DNA from: CAYPJE01 sp964410945
Lineage (GTDB): Bacteria > Fidelibacterota > Marinisomatia > Marinisomatales > TCS56
Length of the DNA stretch: 64,000 nt
NCBI GenBank assembly: GCA_964410945.1
Contig: CAYPJE010000010.1
Coordinates: forward strand, 1-64,000
Reading direction: 5' to 3'
Positions 1 to 8,706 of the stretch are shown piece after piece. The notes below the pieces were generated by a model. The model searched no databases, was not told the DNA's origin, and was given only the letters and a program-made list of their open reading frames with translations. Positions within the stretch are counted from its first letter, which is position 1. Each line of letters opens with the position of its first letter. The translations under genes and the position numbers were made by a program.

Positions 1-262
1 CCTTCCACTTCTTCTGAATTTAATGAATCATGAATAATCTAGATATACGATGACAGTCGGTCCTGATTTTTTACTAATTACTGTTCACTTTTCACTGCTC
101 ACTGATTCAAAACAACCACTTGCGCCAATAAATATAAGCAACTTACATTTGACTACGGTATCTACTCGGAGGTGGAATTATTCTTTATCAATATGATTAT
201 TCCCATCGTCATAATTCTGAATAGTGTGTTCAAATATTATAATAGTAGGTTGGAGGGTTATT
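1..262. other. Left-edge intergenic region
   Basis: No convincing gene is visible. Positions 71-105 are a low-complexity stretch of repeated TTACT/TTCACT/CACTG words. The last bases carry a good ribosome binding site, GGAGGG at 252-257, which serves the kinase-like gene starting at 263. Confidence 0.6.
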
Positions 263-1261
263 ATGGCATTGGCATCTAATTTGTTGGGAAAAACTATAGG
301 GAAATGGCTTATAATAGAAAAACGTAATAAAGACCAGGAAGATAATAGTGGATATTTTTCAACTTGTTATAATGTAAGAAATGAAGAAGGGGAATTGGCC
401 TTTTTAAAAGCTTTTAATTATCAATATGCATTTGGACCGGGTAGATTATCAGCTGATACACTGAAAGAGATGACAGAGAATTATATCTATGAAAGAGATC
501 TCCTTAAATTTTGTGAAGAAAATAGAATGAGGCGTGTTGTTTCAGCAATTGATAATGGTGAATATCGCGAACCGGATGAAGCGATGCCTGTACCATATTT
601 AGTATTTGAAATTGCTCAAGGAAATTTCAAATCAGATAAATTTATCTCAAATCCCAGTTTATCATGGAAATTGAAATCTTTTCATGGGGCTTTAGTTGGA
701 TTGTCTCAACTACATAGTAAAAAGATAGCACATCAGGATATAAAACCGTCTAATATTTTAATTTTTGGTGGTAATTATTCAAAAATTTCTGATTTGGGAA
801 ATGCTACACAGCTTGGTAATGAATCAAATTGGGATAATGGTGATTTGAGATATGCACCAATTGAATTATTGTATAGATATTGTAGCAATGATTGGGAAAC
901 AAGAAGATTCGGCGCAGATTTCTTTATGATGGGCGGGTTATTATTTTTTATGATTACTCAAATTAATCTACTTGCCTTAATGATACACAAGTTACCAGAG
1001 AATAAGAAACCGGAGTGTTTTGGTGGTAAATTTGAAGAGATTAAACCGTATTTGTTAAAGGTGCATTCTGAGTCTTTGGCAGAAATTAGTGAGTCAATAC
1101 CAGAATTAATTAGGGATGAACTCATGATAATACTAGCTGAACTGTCAAATCCCATCCCCGATAACAGAGGTAATCCCCAAAAACTAATTAGAAGGCATAA
1201 ACAATTTTCGTTGGAAAGATATATTTCTATAATTGATAGATTATCAAATTATATTAAGTGA
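263..1261 (+). CDS. Ser/Thr protein kinase-like protein (Hanks type)
   Basis: A soluble 332-residue protein with the order of motifs of a eukaryotic-type kinase. A weak glycine loop (SGYFS, about residues 29-33) precedes a VAIK-type lysine in FLKAF (K49). The catalytic loop is HQDIKPSN (D159, K161, N164), the metal-binding motif is DLG in place of DFG (D177), and the activation segment ends in YAPIEL near 197. All key catalytic residues are present, so activity is plausible. No transmembrane or sensor domain follows the kinase fold. The ATG at 263 is chosen over an upstream in-frame start at 224 because GGAGGG lies 5 bases before it. The gene is markedly AT-rich compared with dnaE and sits 6 bp upstream of a TPR gene, probably in one operon. 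The substrate is unknown; the TPR partner is a candidate by context only. Confidence 0.8.
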   Translation: MALASNLLGKTIGKWLIIEKRNKDQEDNSGYFSTCYNVRNEEGELAFLKAFNYQYAFGPGRLSADTLKEMTENYIYERDLLKFCEENRMRRVVSAIDNGEYREPDEAMPVPYLVFEIAQGNFKSDKFISNPSLSWKLKSFHGALVGLSQLHSKKIAHQDIKPSNILIFGGNYSKISDLGNATQLGNESNWDNGDLRYAPIELLYRYCSNDWETRRFGADFFMMGGLLFFMITQINLLALMIHKLPENKKPECFGGKFEEIKPYLLKVHSESLAEISESIPELIRDELMIILAELSNPIPDNRGNPQKLIRRHKQFSLERYISIIDRLSNYIK

Positions 1262-1267
1262 AAGATA

Positions 1268-2755
1268 ATGATTGGTAATAAAGACTCAAAAAGGTCTCTT
1301 GTTATTCCCAAATGGTGTTCTTATAGAAGATCGTGTAGGCAAAATGAATTTTCAATAAATAAAGAAGAACCAATTAATGTAAATAGTAGAACATTAGAGA
1401 TATTTGAACATGAATATGCAAAATTCCAATCAAATAAAACATTTGGTCATGCAATTGATTTATTTAGTTCTTCAATAGTAATCGGTGATAATGAAAAAAA
1501 AATATCTTTAGCGACTTATTTAAAGAGGAATAAGAAAACAAAAGGAATTTTATATGATGTTGTTGAAAGTGTTTTAAGAGGAGATAATGTAGAAATAACA
1601 GAAGTAAATACAGATTTGGAAATTGCTAAGAATAAGAAATTTTTAAGAGATTACCCAAATAATCCAATTTACTGGTTAGAGTTAGCTAGACTATATACAA
1701 TTAAAGGCCAGAATAAAAAAGCAAAAGAAGCAGCAACTATTTCAATAAATCTTTCACCATATGAAAGATTTATTGTTAGATCAGTTTTTAGGTTTTTTAT
1801 TCATATTGATGAGTTCGATCGTGGATATCATTATGTAAAAAACGCTGTTGGTTATAACAATGACCCTTGGATTCGAGCTACAGAGATTAATGCCGCAATC
1901 TTGAATAGTGAAAAGCTTAAAGGAATAAAATATTTAAATACCAGTTTGATTCCAGAGAAATTACAATTTCACTATTCAGAGCTAATAGAAACTCAAGGAA
2001 TCTTAGAGTTAAGATCGGGTAATACAACTCGAGCAAAAAGAAATTTTAGATTTGCGTGGCAAAACCCCAGTGAAAGTGTGATTGCACATGGTGAATGGGT
2101 TATGAGAAACCATTTTCCTAACATGCAAGATAATTCTTGTCTTGATTATTCAAGAAGCACCGAAGCCCTGACATGGCACCAATATTATAATTATAAGATT
2201 GAAGAATCATTACACAATGCTAGAAAATGGAGCCTTGAAGAACCCTATTCAAGCCATCCATTCATAAGCGGTTCTAGCATTGCCTGCTCATCAGGTAAGG
2301 CAAATGAAGCTATTGATTTTGCTAAAGAGGGTTTAATTGCTAACTCTGATGATTTAACATTAAAAAATAATTTGGCTTATGCATATTTGCTGGTTGGTAA
2401 TATTACTGAAGCAGAAAAAATACTAGATTCGTACCCAAGAGTTTTAGAAGAGGAGACCCAAATATATTATTATGCAACTAGTGGTTTATTATATTACATG
2501 AAGAAGAATTATATTGAAGGTAGGGAAAGATATCTTAAATCAATAAACCTTTGTAGAAAACTAAATAATAAGGATGTTACTACCAAAGCAATAATACATC
2601 ATGCAATTGCAGAAATTAAATATAACTTACCTAATTCTACCGAGTTGGCGCAGAAAGTTATTAAAGCAACAAAGGAAGATAAAGTACCGGATATTGTTTT
2701 ACCCAGGAGAAAATTAATTGAACTTATGAAAACAAATATCAACACCATTTCATGA
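1268..2755 (+). CDS. TPR-repeat protein paired with the kinase
   Basis: A 495-residue protein without signal peptide or membrane segment. Roughly residues 125-480 are helical TPR-like repeats, for example around NPIYWLELARLYTIKGQ and the clearer unit NNLAYAYLLVGNITEAEKIL near 380. The first 120 residues are of unknown type and contain a WCSYRRSC cysteine pair near the N terminus. The gene starts 6 bp after the kinase stop and shares its strong AT bias, so the two look cotranscribed and co-inherited. TPR proteins usually act as protein-binding scaffolds; here it may be substrate or adaptor of the kinase, which is inference. I do not recognise a named family. Confidence 0.75.
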   Translation: MIGNKDSKRSLVIPKWCSYRRSCRQNEFSINKEEPINVNSRTLEIFEHEYAKFQSNKTFGHAIDLFSSSIVIGDNEKKISLATYLKRNKKTKGILYDVVESVLRGDNVEITEVNTDLEIAKNKKFLRDYPNNPIYWLELARLYTIKGQNKKAKEAATISINLSPYERFIVRSVFRFFIHIDEFDRGYHYVKNAVGYNNDPWIRATEINAAILNSEKLKGIKYLNTSLIPEKLQFHYSELIETQGILELRSGNTTRAKRNFRFAWQNPSESVIAHGEWVMRNHFPNMQDNSCLDYSRSTEALTWHQYYNYKIEESLHNARKWSLEEPYSSHPFISGSSIACSSGKANEAIDFAKEGLIANSDDLTLKNNLAYAYLLVGNITEAEKILDSYPRVLEEETQIYYYATSGLLYYMKKNYIEGRERYLKSINLCRKLNNKDVTTKAIIHHAIAEIKYNLPNSTELAQKVIKATKEDKVPDIVLPRRKLIELMKTNINTIS

Positions 2756-2834
2756 AATCAACCTTTCCCTATCCATTGTGCGCTCATTAAACTAGGCCGT
2801 GGATTTTTCCTTTTTAACGAACGGTTGTTGATCA

Positions 2835-5800
2835 ATGCCCGCTGAATTCGTACACCTGCATAACCATTCCGATTACAGCCTGCTGGATGGCGCCCAGACG
2901 GTAGATACACTGGTGCGCACGGCGGCGGAGCTGGACATGGACGCCGTAGCCCTCACCGAGCATGGTAATATGTTCAGTGCCATATCTTTTTACCAGGCCG
3001 CCAAGAAAGCGGGAATAAAACCTATTGTTGGCTGCGAGGTTTACGTGGCCCGGGAAAGCCGTTTCACCAAGACCGCCGACAGGACCGGTTCGGGCTGGGG
3101 TAATAACCATCTGGTGCTGCTGGCCCAGAATTATGCCGGCTACCTGAACCTGTGCAAGCTGGTCACTGCCGGTTATCTGGAGGGCTTTTACTACCGGCCA
3201 CGTATCGATCGGGAAATACTGGCGCAGCATTCGGAGGGCCTGATCGCTCTGTCGGCCTGCCTCCAGGGTGCCCCCCAGAAAGCGGCTCTGATCGCCAACG
3301 ACTGGAAAGCTGCCCTTCCCGTAGCGGAGGAATACGCTGCCATGTTCCCGGACCGCTACTACCTGGAGATGCAGGATCATGGTATCGCCGAGGAAAAGAT
3401 CAACCAACAGAACATGGCCAAGGTAGCCAGGGAATTGGACTTACCGCTGATTGCTACCAATGATGCCCACTACGCCAAGGGTGAACATTCCGAATCCCAC
3501 GATATTCTGCTCTGCCTGGGAACCGGCAAGGATTTACACGATCCCAACCGCCTGCGCTATGCCACACCGGAGTTTTATCTCAAATCCCAGGATCAGATGT
3601 ACGAGCTGTTCAAGGAATACCCGGAGGTGATTGGGAATTCCCGCTGCATTGCTGATTCCATCGATATGGATTTCGACATGGACACCTACCACCTGCCGAA
3701 ATTCCCGATCCCGGAAGATGCGGGCACCAGCGATCCCGATGAATACCTGCGGCGGCAGACAATAGCCGGCGTGGAGAAACTTTACGGAGATCTGACACCC
3801 GATCTGCGTGAACGGCTGGATTTTGAGCTGAATACCATCAGGCAGATGGGTTTTGCCGGCTATTTTTTAATTACTGCCGATTTTGTAAAATACTCCCGTG
3901 ACAACCAGATTCCGGTTGGGCCCGGGCGTGGATCAGCTGCTGGTTCGCTAGTCTCCTACGGCCTGGGAATCACCACCATCGACCCGATCCGCCACAATCT
4001 GCTGTTCGAAAGATTTCTGAATCCCGAGCGTGTGTCCATGCCGGATATCGACATTGATTTTTGTATCGAGCGCCGGGGCGAAGTCATTGATTATATCAAG
4101 GATGTCTACGGACACCATTCCGTCACCCAGATTATTACCTTCGGAAAAATGAAAGCCCGCCAGGTAGTCCGCGATGTGGGCCGGGTGCTGGGTTTTACCT
4201 TTGGTGAGACCGACCGGGTTGCCAAGATGATTCCCGCGGGGCCGAAAGTGACTCTGGAAGATGCAATTAAGGCAAATCCTGAGATGAAGGAGCTGGAAAA
4301 GGACGATCGCTATGCCGAGCTCCTGCGCCATTCCCGGGTACTGGAAGGGATGAACCGCCATGCCTCGATCCATGCCGCCGGAGTTGTAATTGCCCCCGGT
4401 GAATTAACTGATTATATTCCGCTTTATAAGTCCAATACCGACGATGTTACCAGCCAGTTCGATATGAAATGTCTGGAAGAACTGGGCCTGTTGAAAATGG
4501 ACTTCCTGGGCCTGCGCAATCTGACGGTGATCGACAAGGCGCTGAAGCTTTTGAAAGATCAGGATATCGAGGTCGACATAGAAAATATACCTCTGGATGA
4601 CCCGGAAGTCTACAAGCTGTTTGCCAAAGGTTTGACTACCGGAATATTTCAGTTTGAATCCTCTGGGATGCGCGAATTCCTGAAAAAGCTCAAACCCACG
4701 GTTATCGAAGACCTGATTGCCATGAACGCCCTCTACCGGCCCGGCCCGATGGAAAACATCGATGATTTTATCAAGCGCAAGCATGGCAAGAAAAAGATCG
4801 AATACCTACATTCGGCAATGGAACCGATCCTGAATGAAACCTATGGGATCATTGTTTACCAGGAACAGGTGATGCAGATTGCCCATGAAATCGGTGGAAT
4901 GAGCCTGGCTGAAGCAGACAACCTGCGCCGGGCCATGGGAAAGAAGATTGCATCGCTGATGGCGGAACTGGGTGAAAAATTTGTTACCGGGGCCGAAGCA
5001 AAAGGTATCAGGAAAAAGAAAGCCCGGCAAATTTATGATCTGATCGAAAAATTCGCCCAATACGGTTTCAATAAGAGTCACTCCACCGCTTACGCCTATA
5101 TTGCCTATCAGACGGCCTGGCTTAAAACCCATTACCCGGCGGCTTTCATGAGTGCCAACCTCACTAGTGAAATGTCCAACATCGACCGGGTGGTTATCCT
5201 GATCAACGAATGCCGAAAACTGGGTATCAAGGTCAACAATCCCGATATAAATGTGTCGGGGGTGGAATTCAAACCGCTGGATGTAAAGACAATCTCATTC
5301 GGTTTGAATGCCATCAAGAATGTAGGCACGAAAGCCCTGGAAAAAATTATTGAAGTGCGCAACGGCGATGAGCCGTTTAAAAACATATTCTACCTGTCCA
5401 TGCGGGTTGATCCCCGGGCAGTGAATAAAAAAGTACTGGAAAGCCTGATCATGGCCGGGGCTCTGGATGAACTGGAAGGTAACCGGGCCCAGCAGTTTGA
5501 ACAGGTTGACTCGGCCTTGAAGTACGCCCAGCAGTCCGCCGCCGCCCGCAACCGCAACCAGGTCGATATGTTCGGAAATGTGATCGGCGAGGAAAGCGTG
5601 ATCCAGATTCCCGACCTGCCGGATGTTGAAGACTGGAACCAGACCGAAAAACTGAATAATGAAAAACTGGTACTGGGAATGTATCTGTCCGGACACCCCC
5701 TGCTGAAATACGCCGAGGATCTGGAACAATTCTCGACCTTCGATTTTTCCGACTCCGCTGAGAATATACAACTGGAGAAAGTACGGGTGGGCGGTACTAT

Positions 5801-6287
5801 TCAGGAACTGCGCCATCACCAGGACCGGAAGGGCAAAACAATGGCGTTTTTCAAGTTGGAATGTCTGGGAGGCTCGGCGGATATCACCATTTTTTCAGAT
5901 GGTTTTGAAAAATACCGGACCGATATTTTTAACGACAACCTGGTATTTATTCAGGGTAAGCCTTCCACTGATTCGGATTTCAGTGACCTGAAGATGCTGG
6001 CCGATGAGATTGTACCGATAACCAAGGTACGCGATTACTATTCCAAGCGAATTAACCTGCGCATCAATCCCGATGATCATACCACCGAACAGGTTGAACA
6101 GCTTCATGATCTGGCCACCCAATACAAAGGCAAATGCGGCCTGATGTTCCACGTCCCCAATGGAAAGGGAAATGGAAAAGGTAAGGAGAAACGCATCATC
6201 AGTCATAATCTAAAGGTTTCGTCCCACCGGGAATTCCTGAAACAGCTCGGTGAAATGCTGGGGAAGAATAACGTTTGGGTGGAGTGA
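2835..6287 (+). CDS. dnaE: DNA polymerase III subunit alpha
   Basis: The replicative DNA polymerase catalytic subunit, 1150 residues, the usual DnaE length. The N terminus is a PHP domain (FVHLHNHSDYSLLDG, then TEHG). The C-family polymerase active site shows PDIDIDF with aspartates at about 404, 406 and 408, matching the conserved E. coli positions. GPGRGSAAGS precedes it, and the fingers region has FNKSHSTAYA. The C-terminal third carries HhH and OB-type regions. The ATG at 2835 begins MPAEFVHLHNHSDYS, exactly where DnaE proteins start; no strong ribosome binding site is visible. Base composition changes sharply from the AT-rich kinase/TPR pair upstream. Confidence 0.98.
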   Translation: MPAEFVHLHNHSDYSLLDGAQTVDTLVRTAAELDMDAVALTEHGNMFSAISFYQAAKKAGIKPIVGCEVYVARESRFTKTADRTGSGWGNNHLVLLAQNYAGYLNLCKLVTAGYLEGFYYRPRIDREILAQHSEGLIALSACLQGAPQKAALIANDWKAALPVAEEYAAMFPDRYYLEMQDHGIAEEKINQQNMAKVARELDLPLIATNDAHYAKGEHSESHDILLCLGTGKDLHDPNRLRYATPEFYLKSQDQMYELFKEYPEVIGNSRCIADSIDMDFDMDTYHLPKFPIPEDAGTSDPDEYLRRQTIAGVEKLYGDLTPDLRERLDFELNTIRQMGFAGYFLITADFVKYSRDNQIPVGPGRGSAAGSLVSYGLGITTIDPIRHNLLFERFLNPERVSMPDIDIDFCIERRGEVIDYIKDVYGHHSVTQIITFGKMKARQVVRDVGRVLGFTFGETDRVAKMIPAGPKVTLEDAIKANPEMKELEKDDRYAELLRHSRVLEGMNRHASIHAAGVVIAPGELTDYIPLYKSNTDDVTSQFDMKCLEELGLLKMDFLGLRNLTVIDKALKLLKDQDIEVDIENIPLDDPEVYKLFAKGLTTGIFQFESSGMREFLKKLKPTVIEDLIAMNALYRPGPMENIDDFIKRKHGKKKIEYLHSAMEPILNETYGIIVYQEQVMQIAHEIGGMSLAEADNLRRAMGKKIASLMAELGEKFVTGAEAKGIRKKKARQIYDLIEKFAQYGFNKSHSTAYAYIAYQTAWLKTHYPAAFMSANLTSEMSNIDRVVILINECRKLGIKVNNPDINVSGVEFKPLDVKTISFGLNAIKNVGTKALEKIIEVRNGDEPFKNIFYLSMRVDPRAVNKKVLESLIMAGALDELEGNRAQQFEQVDSALKYAQQSAAARNRNQVDMFGNVIGEESVIQIPDLPDVEDWNQTEKLNNEKLVLGMYLSGHPLLKYAEDLEQFSTFDFSDSAENIQLEKVRVGGTIQELRHHQDRKGKTMAFFKLECLGGSADITIFSDGFEKYRTDIFNDNLVFIQGKPSTDSDFSDLKMLADEIVPITKVRDYYSKRINLRINPDDHTTEQVEQLHDLATQYKGKCGLMFHVPNGKGNGKGKEKRIISHNLKVSSHREFLKQLGEMLGKNNVWVE

Positions 6288-6491
6288 GAAATAACCACAG
6301 AATACACGGAAAAATCGAAATTTAATAAAATGCAGAAACAGCGGGATATTTATACTTAAGGTTTAATTTTTATCAATCCGATTTCTGCCAAGTCAATATT
6401 TTATTTCACTTTCTATCACAAGATTTAGTTTTAACTTATTACTGGTTACTTTGTTTAAATTCGTGTAATTAGCAGGTAAAGAGAAAAGTAA
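6288..6491. other. Intergenic region between dnaE and dtd
   Basis: AT-rich spacer without an ORF. It begins with a CCACAGAATACACGG word at about 6295 and ends with a TTCGTGTAATT word near 6460. Such paired words resemble dispersed non-coding intergenic elements seen in many environmental genomes, but that comparison is from memory. No clear terminator or promoter could be assigned. Confidence 0.4.
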
Positions 6492-6938
6492 ATGATCGCC
6501 GTAATTCAGCGTGTTTCGGAGAGTAAGGTTATAGTTTCCGATGAAACTGTTGGCAAAATCGGTCATGGATTGATGATTTTGCTGGGGGTATTCAATGGTG
6601 ACTCCGAAAGCGATGTGAAATTCCTGGTTGGCAAGATCGCCGGTCTGCGGATATTTAATGACGAGCAGGGCAAAATGAATTTGTCGATTCAGGATGTAGG
6701 TGGTTCAGCACTGGTGGTAAGCCAGTTTACACTCTGTGGGGACTGGCGCAAGGGCCGTCGGCCGTCGTACATTAACGCTGCCGCTCCTGAAGATGGGGAA
6801 CGGCTCTATGAGGATTTCATGGACCAGTTAAGATCACAAGAGGTGCCGGTGGAATCGGGTGAATTCGGCGCCATGATGGAGGTACATCTGGTAAACGATG
6901 GTCCGGTGACATTTGTGCTGGATAGCTATCAGAGATAA
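6492..6938 (+). CDS. dtd: D-aminoacyl-tRNA deacylase
   Basis: Hydrolyses D-amino acids mischarged on tRNA, a cytosolic proofreading enzyme. At 148 residues it has the family length. Diagnostic motifs are the N-terminal MIAVIQRVSESKV strand, the catalytic SQFTL motif with the threonine nucleophile (VVSQFTLCGDWRKGRRPS), and the C-terminal NDGPVTFVLDS, equivalent to the family NxGPVT motif. It stands alone between dnaE and an outer-membrane protein gene. Confidence 0.97.
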   Translation: MIAVIQRVSESKVIVSDETVGKIGHGLMILLGVFNGDSESDVKFLVGKIAGLRIFNDEQGKMNLSIQDVGGSALVVSQFTLCGDWRKGRRPSYINAAAPEDGERLYEDFMDQLRSQEVPVESGEFGAMMEVHLVNDGPVTFVLDSYQR

Positions 6939-6974
6939 TATATTTATAATATTGAAATTGAATAGGGGGAAATC

Positions 6975-8153
6975 ATGAAAAAGACAGCAATTGGAATGAT
7001 AATCATTTTGACATCAATCATAGCAGGTCAAGATTTTTATGCTACCTTAGGTGGGTCACAATCCTGGATACATTTCCATGATGATGATATGTATGATTTA
7101 TTAAGTATTAAACCGAAAACGGGCTTTTTGGCTGGAGTGGAATGCACCAAGTATCCTTATACAGTAGGTATTAGATATTCTCAGCGTGGATCCGGATTTA
7201 AATTTTCAAAATTGTCAGAGGATGAAATTACCGAAATAGATCGATTTGGCTATGTGGATATATATGGGTCATATAATTATGCATTTGCCACTAGTTTTAA
7301 AATAAATGGGGGCTTTCAGCTGGGAATTCCAACTAATGGCGACTGGATTATTAAAGAAAAAGGTGTATATGGTCCTGTTAACGGGGGTGAAATTGATTAT
7401 GCTGATATGAATCTGGATTTTGGATTACTACTGGGTTTGGATTATCAAATAAACGATGATTTAATTGTAGGTTTGCATTACTATCAAGGATTCAGTCAAC
7501 TGTATGAAAACCTGGAACCAGAATACAATGCCCTGAACAGGAATATTTTTGCTGAATTAAAATATAAGATTAATACTAGAAACCGGGGTAATCGCTGGTC
7601 GAGTGTGAAGTTTAAAGAGCATAATACTGCCGCAATCGAAAATTATTTTTGTGTAAATGTAGGTCTCAACAGTTCAAATTTGATATATCGTGAAAGCGGA
7701 TCGGGTGACCGTGAGTATACTGGTGGAGGAATCGGTGGAACAACTGGTTTGGAATACCAAGGTAAACACTACATACTAGGTTTAGAATACTATCGACATA
7801 CGGCGAAATTTTCTGATGGAATCGATAATTACCATGGCTATGGAATGTATATGCTAATAAGATTAGGTTTAATACCGAAACGAGTTGCCTTTTTATTGGG
7901 CTTTAGTTCAGGCGGTAATATTCTTGGTATAACTGAACTTGGTGGTAAAGAAATTGATAGATTTGATGAGCAAAGTTTTGATCAAGATTATGGATATCGG
8001 ATTGGAACAGAATTCTTTATTACTAATTCACTGGGTCTGAGGACAACATATTACCTTGGCATGGATAATATATATGGGGGTCCGATACGTGACAGAGCCT
8101 ACAACAGATTGTTGAATGTCAGTGTTTTCTACCGCTATAGGTTGGGTAAATAA
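6975..8153 (+). CDS. Predicted outer-membrane beta-barrel protein
   Basis: A 392-residue exported protein. The N terminus is a signal peptide (MKKTAIGMIIILTSIIAGQ). The rest is rich in alternating aromatic/glycine strands and ends in a string typical of barrels (VSVFYRYRLGK). Two regions of the mature part look like repeats of the same barrel half: a strand such as FYATLGGSQSWIHF near residue 21 and FCVNVGLNSSNLIY in the middle. A GGGGGA-like ribosome binding site precedes the ATG. The gene is more AT-rich than dtd and the B12 gene on either side, suggesting a recently acquired or relaxed gene. Function unknown; porin-like or adhesin-like roles are both possible. Confidence 0.75.
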   Translation: MKKTAIGMIIILTSIIAGQDFYATLGGSQSWIHFHDDDMYDLLSIKPKTGFLAGVECTKYPYTVGIRYSQRGSGFKFSKLSEDEITEIDRFGYVDIYGSYNYAFATSFKINGGFQLGIPTNGDWIIKEKGVYGPVNGGEIDYADMNLDFGLLLGLDYQINDDLIVGLHYYQGFSQLYENLEPEYNALNRNIFAELKYKINTRNRGNRWSSVKFKEHNTAAIENYFCVNVGLNSSNLIYRESGSGDREYTGGGIGGTTGLEYQGKHYILGLEYYRHTAKFSDGIDNYHGYGMYMLIRLGLIPKRVAFLLGFSSGGNILGITELGGKEIDRFDEQSFDQDYGYRIGTEFFITNSLGLRTTYYLGMDNIYGGPIRDRAYNRLLNVSVFYRYRLGK

Positions 8154-8301
8154 TTTTCCTGAGTAGTAAATCCAGACCAGATGGCAATTTACTGGAAATC
8201 CCTTCCGGGTTAATTAAATTCAACCTTGTAATTGGGTCTTCTCGGGACAAAAATGGTATCCGTCCCACCGGAATAACCGGCTAATTGTGAGGTGAATTTT
8301 C

Positions 8302-8706
8302 ATGGAACGTAAGATTCGTATTTTAATGGCCAAACCGGGCCTGGATGGCCATGATCGTGGTATTAAAGTTCTGGCCGCGGCCTACCGTGATGCCGGAATG
8401 GAAGTGATTTACCTTGGTCTGCGCCAGACCCCGGAGATGATTGTCTCCGCGGCCCTCCAGGAAGATGTGGATGTAATTGCCCTTTCAATTCTGTCCGGTG
8501 CCCATATGACGATCTTTCCCCGGGTGCTGGAATTGATGCGTGACAAAAAGCTGGACGATGTTCTGCTGACCGGTGGTGGTATCATTTCTGATAAGGATAT
8601 GGAGGAACTATCATCACTGGGGATTGGTAAATTGTTTGGACCCGGCACGCCGGTGCAGGAAACAATCGATTATATAACCGACTGGGTAAACCAGAACCGC
8701 CGATGA
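8302..8706 (+). CDS. B12-binding domain protein (methylmalonyl-CoA mutase C-terminal-type subunit)
   Basis: A stand-alone 134-residue cobalamin-binding domain equal to the C terminus of methylmalonyl-CoA mutase. The DxHxxG motif is DGHDRG at residues 15-20 with the cobalt-ligating His17; SIL near 62 and the TGGGI loop near 90 complete the B12 fold. It would carry the cofactor for a separately encoded catalytic large subunit, which is not in this window. It overlaps the downstream carboxylase gene by 4 bp (ATGA), implying translational coupling and a shared role in interconversion of propionyl-CoA, methylmalonyl-CoA and succinyl-CoA. Confidence 0.93.
   Translation: MERKIRILMAKPGLDGHDRGIKVLAAAYRDAGMEVIYLGLRQTPEMIVSAALQEDVDVIALSILSGAHMTIFPRVLELMRDKKLDDVLLTGGGIISDKDMEELSSLGIGKLFGPGTPVQETIDYITDWVNQNRR

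Noticed and set aside
2832..3407. Long minus-strand frame opposite the 5' part of dnaE
   Set aside because: It is antisense to a fully conserved PHP domain, lacks recognisable motifs, and reflects GC-biased codons of dnaE. Treated as a shadow.
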